Source: Muriicola sp041358175 (lineage in GTDB: Bacteria > Bacteroidota > Bacteroidia > Flavobacteriales > Flavobacteriaceae). From it: a DNA stretch of 64,000 bases. The DNA lies in the NCBI RefSeq assembly GCF_041358175.1, contig NZ_JBGKBE010000001.1, positions 124,001 through 188,000 on the forward strand, in the 5' to 3' direction. Under the pieces are notes generated by a model that ran no database searches, had not been told where the DNA came from, and saw only the letters and a list, made by a program, of their open reading frames with translations. Positions 18,061-26,971 of this stretch are shown in pieces (position 1 is the stretch's first letter; each line of letters starts with the position of its first letter). Position numbers and translations under genes: made by a program.

Positions 18061-19941
18061 ATGAAAAGAATCACAGTAGTCATTTTTCTTGCCTTGTGCA
18101 GTGTCTCCTTAAAAGGAACCGCTCAACTTGGATTTTGCCAGGGAAGTTCCGGAAGCCCTATATTTACAGAAGATTTTGGGACCGGCATTACAAACGGACC
18201 TGCATTGCCTCCAGGCACTACCACCTATACCTATGTCAATGGCCCCCCTGATGACGGTAGCTATACCATTACAAGCAATACTGCTGGATATTTCGATTGG
18301 TTTAATATCCAGGATCATACACCCGATGACGTGAGTGGTAAAGCATTTATCGTTAATGCAAGTTTTACCGCAGGCGAATTCTATCGAAGGTCTATTGATG
18401 GTCTTTGTGAGAACACATCCTATGAATTCTCCTCCTGGCTTCTGAATTTACATCCGAGAATGGGTGTTGGTTGCCCCAACAACGGTATTCCAGTCAATGT
18501 CCAATTTCAGATCTGGGACAGTACCGATACCAATTTACTGGCCTCCGGCGATACAGGGGATATTGAAGACAAAACAACTCCAGAGTGGGAACAATACGCC
18601 TTGTTGTTCACCACCCTTCCGGGACAGTCTTCCGTAATTCTGAAGATGATCAATAATGGAAGTGGAGGATGCGGAAATGATCTTGCCATAGACGATATCG
18701 CCTTCAGGTCGTGTGGTGATCTGGTTACACTCAGCGATACTCAGAATAGAAACTCTATCTTTCAATGTGAAGTAGACAGCCCGGTGGGAAGTCTCACCCT
18801 CAGCGCCACACCCGACTTCAGTATTTTCAACAATCATTTTTACCAATGGCAGGAAAGTACGGATAATTCGAGCTGGGTAAATATCCCGGGCGAAACTACT
18901 GATACCTATTCCACACCTATATTGACAGACAGTCGATATTACAGGGTAGTTGTATCAGAAGACCTCATCAATATCAACAACAATCTGTGCAATGTTATTT
19001 CACAGGTGTTCGAAATTGTATTTGTCCCTACCCCTAATCCTCCTTCCAGTATCGGGGATATCCGGATATGTGAAAATATTGAAAACGGACTCCTTACCGT
19101 AAGGGTTCCACCCGGAGTACAGGTAGACTGGTATGATGCCCCAACCGGAGGGACTTTACTCGATACAGATACAATTACATACAGCACCGATATTGCAGGA
19201 ACTTATTATGCAGAGGCTGTTTCCACCTTAGCCTATTGTCCCTCATCAAACAGGACGGCGGTTACTTTAGAATTTTATCCGCTCCCTGAAGTGAATGATG
19301 AGGTTATTTCCTTTTGTGAGAATGAAGATGTACTGCTGCAAGCAGGGGTGTCAGCTTCCCGCTATGAATGGAGTACCGGGGAAACTACCTCGGAAATAAC
19401 GGTTTCACAACCCGGGATTTATACTGTGGAAGTCACAGATTCGAATGGGTGTTCCAACATAAAAACAATTGAAGTCCTTCAAATAAATCTACCTGTTATT
19501 GAAGAAATAAGGACAGTAGACAACAATATTGTTGTGAATACCTCCAACGTAGGTGAGGCTGAATATTCCTTGGATGGATTAAATTTTCAGAACGAGTCTG
19601 TCTTTCAGAAAATTCCGGGGGGATTATACACAATATCGGTAAGGGGGGATTCGAGTTGCAGTAATGTCACACGGGAATTTTTTCATTTGGTTGTACCCAA
19701 ATTTTTTACCCCCAACGGGGACGGGATAAACGACTTTTTTGAAGTGGAAGGGATAGGATCCCTCTCTGATTACGAGATCAACCTTTATGATCGTTATGGT
19801 AAGTTGATTAAAAATGCCTTAGGTGAGCCGTTGAGATGGGATGGAAGTTTTAACTCCCGATTACTCCCCTCAGGAGATTATTGGTTTACAGTACGTATTG
19901 AGAACAATATTTACCAAGGTCATGTCGCCCTGGTCAGGTGA
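18061..19941 (+). CDS. Secreted T9SS type B sorting-domain protein (gliding motility-associated C-terminal domain)
   Basis: A 626-residue exported protein. It begins with a signal peptide (about 1-21, ending GTAQ), followed by a disulphide-rich N-terminal domain (cysteines in GLCEN, GVGCPNNG, GGCGND), Ig-like repeats around 230-470 (for example VEVTDSNGCSNIKT) and a C-terminal gliding-motility-associated domain from about 545, with FFTPNGDGINDFF (548-560). This last domain directs secretion by the type IX system and, in the type B class, surface attachment with SprF-type helpers. The cargo function is not identifiable; adhesion is a reasonable guess. Single-gene unit. Confidence 0.92.
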   Translation: MKRITVVIFLALCSVSLKGTAQLGFCQGSSGSPIFTEDFGTGITNGPALPPGTTTYTYVNGPPDDGSYTITSNTAGYFDWFNIQDHTPDDVSGKAFIVNASFTAGEFYRRSIDGLCENTSYEFSSWLLNLHPRMGVGCPNNGIPVNVQFQIWDSTDTNLLASGDTGDIEDKTTPEWEQYALLFTTLPGQSSVILKMINNGSGGCGNDLAIDDIAFRSCGDLVTLSDTQNRNSIFQCEVDSPVGSLTLSATPDFSIFNNHFYQWQESTDNSSWVNIPGETTDTYSTPILTDSRYYRVVVSEDLININNNLCNVISQVFEIVFVPTPNPPSSIGDIRICENIENGLLTVRVPPGVQVDWYDAPTGGTLLDTDTITYSTDIAGTYYAEAVSTLAYCPSSNRTAVTLEFYPLPEVNDEVISFCENEDVLLQAGVSASRYEWSTGETTSEITVSQPGIYTVEVTDSNGCSNIKTIEVLQINLPVIEEIRTVDNNIVVNTSNVGEAEYSLDGLNFQNESVFQKIPGGLYTISVRGDSSCSNVTREFFHLVVPKFFTPNGDGINDFFEVEGIGSLSDYEINLYDRYGKLIKNALGEPLRWDGSFNSRLLPSGDYWFTVRIENNIYQGHVALVR

Positions 19942-20025
19942 TAGGCAGAACAAGACCATAATATTCTGCCAAGGTCGGTTACAGGTTCTTTATACTTTAG
20001 TATTTTTACGGCATTAATGTGATTT

Positions 20026-20904
20026 ATGAGTAAATCGTTTGAACGTTATCAAAAGAGAAAATTAATTTCCTCTTACTTCTCGGTAGTTCTGAGTATAAGT
20101 CTGGTCTTGTTTCTTCTTGGCGTTCTGGGCCTTCTTGTTCTCAATACCAAAAAACTGGCAGATCACTTTAAAGAACAGATTACTTTATCGGTATTTTTAA
20201 AGGACAATGCCAAGCAGGTTGAAATTGACCAGCTGCAGAAAAGCCTTGCGCTCGCTCCTTATACGAAAAAAGCAACCTATGTCTCTAAAGAAGAGGCCGC
20301 CGAACAACACAGTGAGGAAATAGGTGAGAATTTTATCGATTTTCTAGGGTACAATCCTTTAAAAAACTCAATAGACGTTCAGCTTAATGCAGAATTCGTA
20401 ACTACGGAACAAATCGCTCAGATTGCCGAAGAAATTTCCGGGAAAGGGTATGTGGAAGAAGTCAACTATGACAAACCCCTTATTGCCTTACTCACCGATA
20501 ACGTAAAAAAGATCTCCTTCTGGATACTTATCGTAAGTGGCGTATTTACCTTTATTGCCGTGCTACTCATCAATAGTTCTATCCGGCTTTCGATCTATTC
20601 AAAACGATTTATCATCAAAACCATGCAAATGGTGGGGGCAACCAAGACATTTATCAGAAGGCCTTTTATTTGGACAAATGTCAAATTGGGGATGCTGGGA
20701 TCACTGCTGGCTTTACTCTTTCTCGGTGGCCTCCTCTATTACATGAACCTGAATTTTCCAGAACTGGAACTGCTTTCAGATATCTGGTTCCTGGGAGGGC
20801 TTTTCCTCGGCGTATTTGTACTTGGCTTGATGATCTCATTACTAAGTACATTTTTCGCAACACAACGTTTTTTGAATCTGAGAACAGACGATTTATATTA
20901 TTAA
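20026..20904 (+). CDS. ftsX: Cell division protein FtsX
   Basis: A 292-residue permease-type protein with one N-terminal transmembrane helix (about 20-40), a periplasmic domain (about 45-160) and three C-terminal helices (170-195, 225-245, 255-280), the classic FtsX layout. With FtsE it controls peptidoglycan hydrolases at the septum. ftsE is not adjacent, as is common in Bacteroidota. The following genes DUF3098, uppP and truB are closely spaced (10, 0 and 21 bp), so a four-gene operon is likely. Confidence 0.93.
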   Translation: MSKSFERYQKRKLISSYFSVVLSISLVLFLLGVLGLLVLNTKKLADHFKEQITLSVFLKDNAKQVEIDQLQKSLALAPYTKKATYVSKEEAAEQHSEEIGENFIDFLGYNPLKNSIDVQLNAEFVTTEQIAQIAEEISGKGYVEEVNYDKPLIALLTDNVKKISFWILIVSGVFTFIAVLLINSSIRLSIYSKRFIIKTMQMVGATKTFIRRPFIWTNVKLGMLGSLLALLFLGGLLYYMNLNFPELELLSDIWFLGGLFLGVFVLGLMISLLSTFFATQRFLNLRTDDLYY

Positions 20905-20914
20905 CTTTGCGGAT

Positions 20915-21178
20915 ATGGGTAAAAAGCAGAAGAATACAAAGGACACTCCGCGACAGGAATTTATCTTTCAAAGGAAAAACTACCTTTTTATGTTCCTCGG
21001 AATAGCATTTATAGCCTTGGGCTTTATTCTGATGAGCGGAGGGGGAAGTGATGATCCGACGGTATTTAACCCGGACATCTACAGTTTTAGACGGATAAAA
21101 CTCGCTCCCACCCTGGTATTGATTGGCCTTGGGTTGGAGGTATATGCAATCCTTTTAAATCCCCATAAAAACAAATAA
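20915..21178 (+). CDS. DUF3098 small membrane protein
   Basis: An 87-residue protein with a basic N-terminus and two hydrophobic segments (about 26-45 and 65-82). The sequence and its place between ftsX and uppP match DUF3098, a Bacteroidota family without assigned function that is conserved at this position. A role linked to cell-envelope growth is suggested only by its neighbours. Confidence 0.88.
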   Translation: MGKKQKNTKDTPRQEFIFQRKNYLFMFLGIAFIALGFILMSGGGSDDPTVFNPDIYSFRRIKLAPTLVLIGLGLEVYAILLNPHKNK

Positions 21179-21973
21179 TTGGATATAATAGACGCCATCA
21201 TCCTTGGCATCGTACAAGGTTTGACTGAATTTCTTCCGGTTTCTTCCAGTGGGCATTTAGAGCTTGGAAAGGCAATTCTGGGAGACGAGTCTATTCCCCA
21301 GGACAGTTTACTATTTACTGTTGTACTCCACTTTGCTACTGCCCTGAGTACCCTTGTGGTTTTCAGAGCTGATGTGTGGAGCATCCTTAAAGGCTTATTT
21401 CAATTCAAGTGGAATGAGGAAACTGAATTTTCGCTAAAAATTATTCTGTCCATGCTACCCGCAGCCTTTATTGGTTATTTCTTTGAAAAAGAATTGGAAA
21501 GCCTCTTCGGTGAGAATGTTGTATTAGTCGGGTTTATGCTTATTGTAACTGCACTGCTACTCTATATGGCAGACAGGGCCAAAGAGACCCAGAAACAGGT
21601 TACCTTTCTCAATGCTTTTGTTATCGGCGTATCCCAGGCTATTGCTATTCTTCCGGGAATTTCGAGAAGTGGTGCTACAATTTCAACTTCTGTGCTTCTG
21701 GGAATTGACAAAAATAAGGCTACACGATTTTCATTTTTAATGGTAGTCCCGCTTATTCTCGGAAAAATGGCGAAGGACTTATTAAGTGGTGAGATCGATT
21801 TTCAAAGTGCACAAATGGTTTCCCTGGGTGCGGGCTTCCTCGCTGCCTTTCTTTCTGGTCTGGTTGCATGTATCTGGATGATCAAATTAGTAAGGCAGAG
21901 CAAATTACAGTACTTTGCTATCTACTGTTTCCTGGTAGGACTTACAGCAATCGCCCTGGGCCTATGGAGCTAG
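21179..21973 (+). CDS. uppP: Undecaprenyl-diphosphatase
   Basis: Recycles undecaprenyl diphosphate to the monophosphate lipid carrier for peptidoglycan and O-antigen synthesis. The 264-residue membrane protein carries both family motifs, GLTEFLPVSSSGH (14-26) and LPGISRSGATIS (158-169). The start codon is TTG at 21179, directly abutting the stop of DUF3098 with no spacer; no ATG is available upstream of the first motif. This tight junction suggests coupled translation. Confidence 0.95.
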   Translation: MDIIDAIILGIVQGLTEFLPVSSSGHLELGKAILGDESIPQDSLLFTVVLHFATALSTLVVFRADVWSILKGLFQFKWNEETEFSLKIILSMLPAAFIGYFFEKELESLFGENVVLVGFMLIVTALLLYMADRAKETQKQVTFLNAFVIGVSQAIAILPGISRSGATISTSVLLGIDKNKATRFSFLMVVPLILGKMAKDLLSGEIDFQSAQMVSLGAGFLAAFLSGLVACIWMIKLVRQSKLQYFAIYCFLVGLTAIALGLWS

Positions 21974-21994
21974 ATTTCCAAAACAAACCGTAAA

Positions 21995-22696
21995 ATGGAC
22001 TTGATTTCCAAAGAAGAGTTTCAGGAAGGGCAGGTATTGCTAATTGATAAACCCCTTGAATGGACCTCATTCCAGGCAGTTAATTTCATTAAATGGACCA
22101 TTCGAAAAAAATTTAATCTTAAAAAAATTAAAGTTGGGCATGCCGGCACTCTCGATCCTCTCGCAACCGGCCTTTTAGTGATCTGTACTGGTAAGTTTAC
22201 CAAGAGGATTTCCGAAATTCAGGGGCAGAGAAAAGAATATACAGGCACCATAACTCTTGGGGCCACTACCCCCTCCTTTGATCTGGAAACCGAAATAGAT
22301 AAGGAATACAAAACCAATCATCTCACAGAACAAAAAATAAAGGAAGCTACCTCTCAATTTACTGGAAAGATCCAACAAAAACCCCCTGTTTTTTCAGCTT
22401 TGAAAAAGGATGGGAAACGACTTTATCAATATGCCCGGGAAGGCGAAGAGGTAGTTATTAATACACGGGAAATAGAAATATTTGAGTTCGAAATTACTGC
22501 TGTTGAGATGCCCAGGGTTCATTTCAGAGTGGTCTGTAGCAAAGGGACATACATCAGGTCACTTGCGCATGATTTTGGCCGAGCACTAGCGTCAGGAGGA
22601 CACCTTTCTGCCCTGAGAAGAACCAAAATAGGCCTGTACAACGTAAATAATGCTATAACACCCCCCGAATTCAGGGCAAAGTACTTAGCGGAATAA
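21995..22696 (+). CDS. truB: tRNA pseudouridine(55) synthase
   Basis: Makes pseudouridine 55 in the T loop of tRNAs. The 233-residue protein shows the catalytic motif GHAGTLDPLATG with D54 as the expected nucleophile, and the later KGTYIRSLAHDFG motif. It lacks a long C-terminal PUA domain, giving a short form. It is the last gene of the ftsX operon; the next gene begins 41 bp later and may be transcribed from its own promoter. Confidence 0.95.
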   Translation: MDLISKEEFQEGQVLLIDKPLEWTSFQAVNFIKWTIRKKFNLKKIKVGHAGTLDPLATGLLVICTGKFTKRISEIQGQRKEYTGTITLGATTPSFDLETEIDKEYKTNHLTEQKIKEATSQFTGKIQQKPPVFSALKKDGKRLYQYAREGEEVVINTREIEIFEFEITAVEMPRVHFRVVCSKGTYIRSLAHDFGRALASGGHLSALRRTKIGLYNVNNAITPPEFRAKYLAE

Positions 22697-22737
22697 GTCG
22701 TTCGTTTTGTAATTTTAGGGAGGAGTAGCTGAGATTA

Positions 22738-23499
22738 ATGAACAAAATCGCGACATATTTCCAATGGATATCGAATTTGAACAGAAATCAACTCTCGTTG
22801 ATCATTACGTTCTTTTCGCTCTCTATTATGGTACTCCTGCTCTTTAATCTGCATCTCGATGCTGAAGAACAGGACGAATACGTCATCGAAATGAGTTTGG
22901 CTGATGAAGATCTTCAGGAGATTCTCGAGCAGGAAGAAAAAAGGGCAGAGGAACTGGCCAATACCAATATATTAAAAAGCAACCGGGCTGTAAACGAGAC
23001 AGCAAAACCGAGTTTTGGCAACCCTGAACCTTTGAAAACACTTGAGGAACTCATGGAAGAGCATCAACTGAACTCGGATGAGAAATCACTTGAAGAAATG
23101 TTGAATGAAAATGAGGCTTTCGCGAATTCTCTAAAGGAAATGGCCAATAAAAGGGAAGAGCGTAAGCAACAACTGGGGGAAAAAGATGCTGAAAAAAAGG
23201 AGTATACAGACTACATGAAGAACAGGACTACCCGTATTTCCTATTCCCTGGTAGATCGGAACAGTTATGAGCTTCCACCTCCAATATATACTTGCCTCGA
23301 AGGAGGAAAAGTGGTTATAAACATTACGGTAGATCGATTGGGGTATGTTACGGATGCCAACTTTAACGCAACTAGTTCGAACACTTCCAATGGTTGCCTG
23401 GTTGAAAATGCGATACAGTACGCCCTGAAAGCCAGATTTAATCCCGGAGACAAGGCGTCGCAACTGGGTACCATTACTTATCTATTTCAAAGTAAATAG
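22738..23499 (+). CDS. TonB-like membrane-anchored protein
   Basis: A 253-residue protein with one N-terminal transmembrane helix (about 20-37), a long highly charged region rich in Glu and Lys (about 42-165, probable coiled coil), and a C-terminal domain (about 175-253) beginning PPIYTCLEGGKVVINITVDR that resembles the TonB C-terminal fold. This design resembles TonB-like energy transducers, but there is no Pro-rich spacer and no adjacent exbB/exbD. Function is therefore uncertain. Its end overlaps the converging thioredoxin-like gene by 18 bp. Confidence 0.7.
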   Translation: MNKIATYFQWISNLNRNQLSLIITFFSLSIMVLLLFNLHLDAEEQDEYVIEMSLADEDLQEILEQEEKRAEELANTNILKSNRAVNETAKPSFGNPEPLKTLEELMEEHQLNSDEKSLEEMLNENEAFANSLKEMANKREERKQQLGEKDAEKKEYTDYMKNRTTRISYSLVDRNSYELPPPIYTCLEGGKVVINITVDRLGYVTDANFNATSSNTSNGCLVENAIQYALKARFNPGDKASQLGTITYLFQSK

Positions 23500-24108
23500 T
23501 TGTAGCAGGTCTTCTAGTGTATTCTTCCCCTTATCCGCATTAAACCATTGCTGTAAGTCCTCCTTAAAAGCGGCAGAAAGAGATCCGTGTTCCTTCTTGT
23601 ACTCCATGGCCAAAAGGGTAGCTTTTGAAGGCAATGGTCCCCAGGTATTTATTACCTCCATATCTTCTGTATCGATCACGATTAATTTTGGGATCGATCT
23701 TTTACCATCAGTCAAGAACATATCCATGATCCTGGGATATTCACTTCTCAATATAATCCTTAAGTCAATTTCGTCATTTATTTCAGCCATCCTGTTCATA
23801 ACAGGCAGACTGGGGGCAGCATCCCCACACCAACTCTCGGTAATCACAAGCCAGGTAACCTTTCTGGAGTAATTGGCAATCTTCGAATTGATTTCGTCGG
23901 AAATCTTAAAGGTCTTGTCCCAGCGTCTCATCCGTCTGTCATTGAGTTCCGTATAATGTTTATAGGCATCGGTCTGTTCAGGTCCGGTTGTACCATTTTT
24001 CCTGGCCAGATCAGCCACCAACTCGCGAAACTCAAGATATGTCATGCCCTTCCGGATTACCTCCTGCAATAAGTCTTGTGAAGATGTAAATGATGTTTGT
24101 TTTTCCAT
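23482..24108 (-). CDS. Thioredoxin-like protein with single active-site cysteine
   Basis: A 208-residue cytoplasmic protein without signal peptide. Residues about 85-175 resemble a thioredoxin fold, with the active-site position reading ESWCGDAAP (W93-C94-G95-D96-A97) and a later cis-proline region RSIPKLIVID. The second cysteine of CxxC is absent, so it cannot form the usual disulphide; it may act as a monothiol or peroxide-reactive protein, but that is inference. Annotated members of this Bacteroidota family are called thioredoxin family protein. It is alone on the minus strand, and the 99 bp upstream hold nothing I recognise. Confidence 0.8.
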   Translation of the reverse strand: MEKQTSFTSSQDLLQEVIRKGMTYLEFRELVADLARKNGTTGPEQTDAYKHYTELNDRRMRRWDKTFKISDEINSKIANYSRKVTWLVITESWCGDAAPSLPVMNRMAEINDEIDLRIILRSEYPRIMDMFLTDGKRSIPKLIVIDTEDMEVINTWGPLPSKATLLAMEYKKEHGSLSAAFKEDLQQWFNADKGKNTLEDLLQLFTLK

Positions 24109-24207
24109 TTTTGTTTTATACTTATGACTAGTGAAGGTGTAGATGTTCAGGTCCTTTGTAGAATTTTAATCTCTTTCCTTACATGTCCTTTTCAGAGATA
24201 AATTCCA

Positions 24208-25611
24208 TCAAAGACTTTCAGGATTGATAGCCAGGCTCTGGAACAACTTTGCTTTTGCCTTGAAGAATTTGTTTTGCAATTCATTTTGTTTGAGCCTTGC
24301 GTCGATCAGTTTACTCTCCCGGCTATTAATCAGAAAAAGTGAACTTTCACCAAAATTAAATTTGCGTTCTTCCCCCCGGAGTAGGGTTCTGTAATTTGTA
24401 ACTATATCGTAAACCAATTGATTTTGCTCCTCGAAAGATTCCAGTTCATTATAGATCGCAAGCACTTTGTTCGCAATAGATATGGAGGCATTGGCATACT
24501 CAAATTCGGCATCCCTCAATTTAAATTTCGCCAGTTTCAGCTCTCCCCTTTCTTTTCGCAGGAAAAGTGGCAAACTGATATTCACCCCACCTTTGTAATT
24601 TTCTTGCTGTAGGGAATTGATCAATTCCGGAGTCTCCGTCAGAAAATTGTATTCGAGGTCAATTTGAGGTAAAAGGTTATTTGTCTTTAATCGTTTGTCT
24701 ATTGTCAACTGGTCTATTTTGCGTCCGAGGGATATAATTTTAGGATGGTTTTCGATCGTAAAACTATCCAAAGGCAGGCCCATAATTTCAAGGGCAAGAT
24801 CTATTTCACCTTCAAGTGTTGTATCTGGAATAACTTCTTCCCTGAGTTCCACGGGTATATTATTCGGCATCCAGAGAAAATTAGATAATGCCAGGGTTTT
24901 GTTCCTAAGGGTCACCTCGGCCTGGGTTAGGCCAAGAGCTCTGTTCTGGTAGGCAATTTTTGCTTCAACGGTATCGATTGCGGCTAAATCTCCTGCCCTG
25001 GCCCTCTTCCTGATTCCTTCGAATCGTATCTGAGCGTTGTCCAGAAACCGGCGATAAATTTCCCGGTCGTTATATGCCTGTAACCAATCAAAATAAGCAA
25101 CACATGCATCAAAAAGTATGGTATTTATAAGCAGGTCCCTGTCTGCCAGGGTCTGTTCCCGGAAAAATTTAGCTTTTCGCACTGTGGCCATTCGGTCATT
25201 TGCAAGAAATCCCTTCCCAAGCGAAAATGATACACCTGCACTGTATAAACCATCATCCGGTAAAGTTTCGTCTGGATTTAAAAATTCACCATCGGTCTGT
25301 TCAAAATTTCCTTTGAGTTCAATCCCATACCAGGTTGGTATCTTAAAGGTGGCATTAAGTCGGTCATAGTATTCAGTACCCTTAAATTTCTTGCGGTCGT
25401 AATCTACTTCAACCTTTGGATCAAAGCCTCCCCGGGCCTTCATCAGATTGGCTTCACCAATGGCAATGACCAATTCGGCCTGTTTGGCAATGGGGTGATA
25501 CTTTTTTACATAACCCAGGTATTCCCTGAAATTAAGTGTAAGGGAATCTGCCTCCTGTCCAAGGAGACTAAAAGAAAGAAACAATCCTAATATCGTTAGA
25601 TATCTCCTCAT
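24208..25611 (-). CDS. TolC family outer-membrane efflux protein
   Basis: A 467-residue protein with a signal peptide (about 1-18) and the duplicated helical pattern of TolC proteins (NRALGLTQAEVTLRNKTLAL in the first half, YANASISIANKVLAIYNELE in the second). It would form the outer-membrane duct of a tripartite exporter. It starts 2 bp after the stop of the HlyD-type gene and is the last gene of the TetR-ABC-HlyD-TolC operon. Confidence 0.9.
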   Translation of the reverse strand: MRRYLTILGLFLSFSLLGQEADSLTLNFREYLGYVKKYHPIAKQAELVIAIGEANLMKARGGFDPKVEVDYDRKKFKGTEYYDRLNATFKIPTWYGIELKGNFEQTDGEFLNPDETLPDDGLYSAGVSFSLGKGFLANDRMATVRKAKFFREQTLADRDLLINTILFDACVAYFDWLQAYNDREIYRRFLDNAQIRFEGIRKRARAGDLAAIDTVEAKIAYQNRALGLTQAEVTLRNKTLALSNFLWMPNNIPVELREEVIPDTTLEGEIDLALEIMGLPLDSFTIENHPKIISLGRKIDQLTIDKRLKTNNLLPQIDLEYNFLTETPELINSLQQENYKGGVNISLPLFLRKERGELKLAKFKLRDAEFEYANASISIANKVLAIYNELESFEEQNQLVYDIVTNYRTLLRGEERKFNFGESSLFLINSRESKLIDARLKQNELQNKFFKAKAKLFQSLAINPESL

Positions 25612-25613
25612 CC

Positions 25614-26966
25614 TTACTTTTTATTATTTTGAGCCATTCCTTCTTCAGGCTGATAATAGTTGGGAGGGAATCCATTGAGTTGTCTCCAGAGTTCATACCA
25701 GATAGGCACATCTTCTAACAGGGCCAACGTATTTGCACCCGATCCTACCCGGATATCCTTAGGCCAGGGCTGATCCTCAGGATCCGCAGCCAGTAAGACT
25801 CTATATTTACCATTACTGCTGATAAAGGTTTCTATCGCCACTACTTTACCTCCATAGGTGCCGTAAGAAACATTAGGCCAACCACTAAAAATAATCGCAG
25901 GCCATCCATCGAACTGAATTCTCACCTTTTCCCCTATATGAATCAGGGGAAGGTCTAGGGGTTCTACGTATGTTTCCACAGCCATTGCGTATTCTGAAGG
26001 CATAATTCCCACCAGTTTATCTCCTTCCTTAAAAGTTTCCCCTATACCGGCCTGGATTGCTTTAGTGATAAATCCACTTTGGGGCGCCCTGATGTATTGC
26101 ATCTGACTTCGAACCTCATAATTCGTGAATTCATTTTCGAGTTTAGTCACCTGGGCTTCGGAATCAAACTGGTTAGACTGAGCGGTAAACATGTCACTCT
26201 GAGCCTTGGAAATCTTGTCCGTATATTCGGCTTCAATCCTGTTGATCTCTACGGTGGCGTTTATGATCTCATTCTTAGAAGCCAGCAAGGTGTTTTCCTG
26301 TGAAATAAGTTTCGCCTGCGTCTCCTGTAGTTTGAGACGTTTCTCCTCTACATCCGTAATGGCTTTCAGCCCTTCATCCTGAAGTTGCACCACCCGGTCG
26401 TACTGTCTTTGCGCGATGGTAATATTGGTTTTGGCTGCTTCCAGATCAATACTGTCACTCTGCACTTTTAAATTAGCCTGTAACAACTTATTCCTGGCTT
26501 GCTCGAGCTTGAGCTGCCGTTCTCTCTTCAGAGCGCCTATCTGTGCATTCAGAGCCTTTACCTTCTCCTGATATGAACTAACCGACATGGATTTTGCCCT
26601 GATCTGATCCCCTGTTCTGGAAATCAGATTTGGGTCGAAATACTCACTTTTTACCTCAGAGATAAAAAGGATGGTATCACCCTTTTTTACAAAATCTCCT
26701 TCCTGAACATACCATTTTTCAATCCGGCCCGGAATAGGGGATTGTATCGTCTGAGGTCTGTGTTCAGGATTGAGGGTAGTGAGGTATCCTTTGCCCGAAA
26801 TGGTCTGTGTCCATGGGAGAAAAAGGACAATAAATCCTATTATAGTAAAGGCAAGCAAAAAACGATTAAAATGTTTGTAATGCTTTGAATGAAATACCTT
26901 CTGAGACGATCTGTAGTTCATCAGATCGACTTTCCTGTTAAGTCTGTTTGGAGATATATTCAACAT
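25614..26966 (-). CDS. HlyD family periplasmic adaptor
   Basis: A 450-residue membrane fusion protein. One transmembrane helix (about 34-52) precedes a lipoyl/barrel-sandwich segment (GRIEKWYVQEGDFVKKGDTI, near 80-99), a long coiled coil (about 125-290), the second lipoyl half (APQSGFITKAI) and a beta-barrel region. It would join the ABC protein to the TolC duct. The frame allows an internal start at the MNYRSSQKVF methionine, 15 codons in; the longer start sits 5 bp after the ABC gene and is kept. Confidence 0.9.
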   Translation of the reverse strand: MLNISPNRLNRKVDLMNYRSSQKVFHSKHYKHFNRFLLAFTIIGFIVLFLPWTQTISGKGYLTTLNPEHRPQTIQSPIPGRIEKWYVQEGDFVKKGDTILFISEVKSEYFDPNLISRTGDQIRAKSMSVSSYQEKVKALNAQIGALKRERQLKLEQARNKLLQANLKVQSDSIDLEAAKTNITIAQRQYDRVVQLQDEGLKAITDVEEKRLKLQETQAKLISQENTLLASKNEIINATVEINRIEAEYTDKISKAQSDMFTAQSNQFDSEAQVTKLENEFTNYEVRSQMQYIRAPQSGFITKAIQAGIGETFKEGDKLVGIMPSEYAMAVETYVEPLDLPLIHIGEKVRIQFDGWPAIIFSGWPNVSYGTYGGKVVAIETFISSNGKYRVLLAADPEDQPWPKDIRVGSGANTLALLEDVPIWYELWRQLNGFPPNYYQPEEGMAQNNKK

Positions 26967-26971
26967 AGCCT

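Noticed and set aside
17913..18083. 57-codon N-terminal extension of the leuS frame
   Set aside because: It is hydrophobic and unlike LeuRS, it contains the -7 promoter element, and MSYDFRRIEDKW matches the family N-terminus.
22738..23499. Calling the TonB-like gene a true TonB
   Set aside because: There is no Pro-rich spacer and no exbB/exbD neighbour, so only a TonB-like C-terminal fold is claimed.
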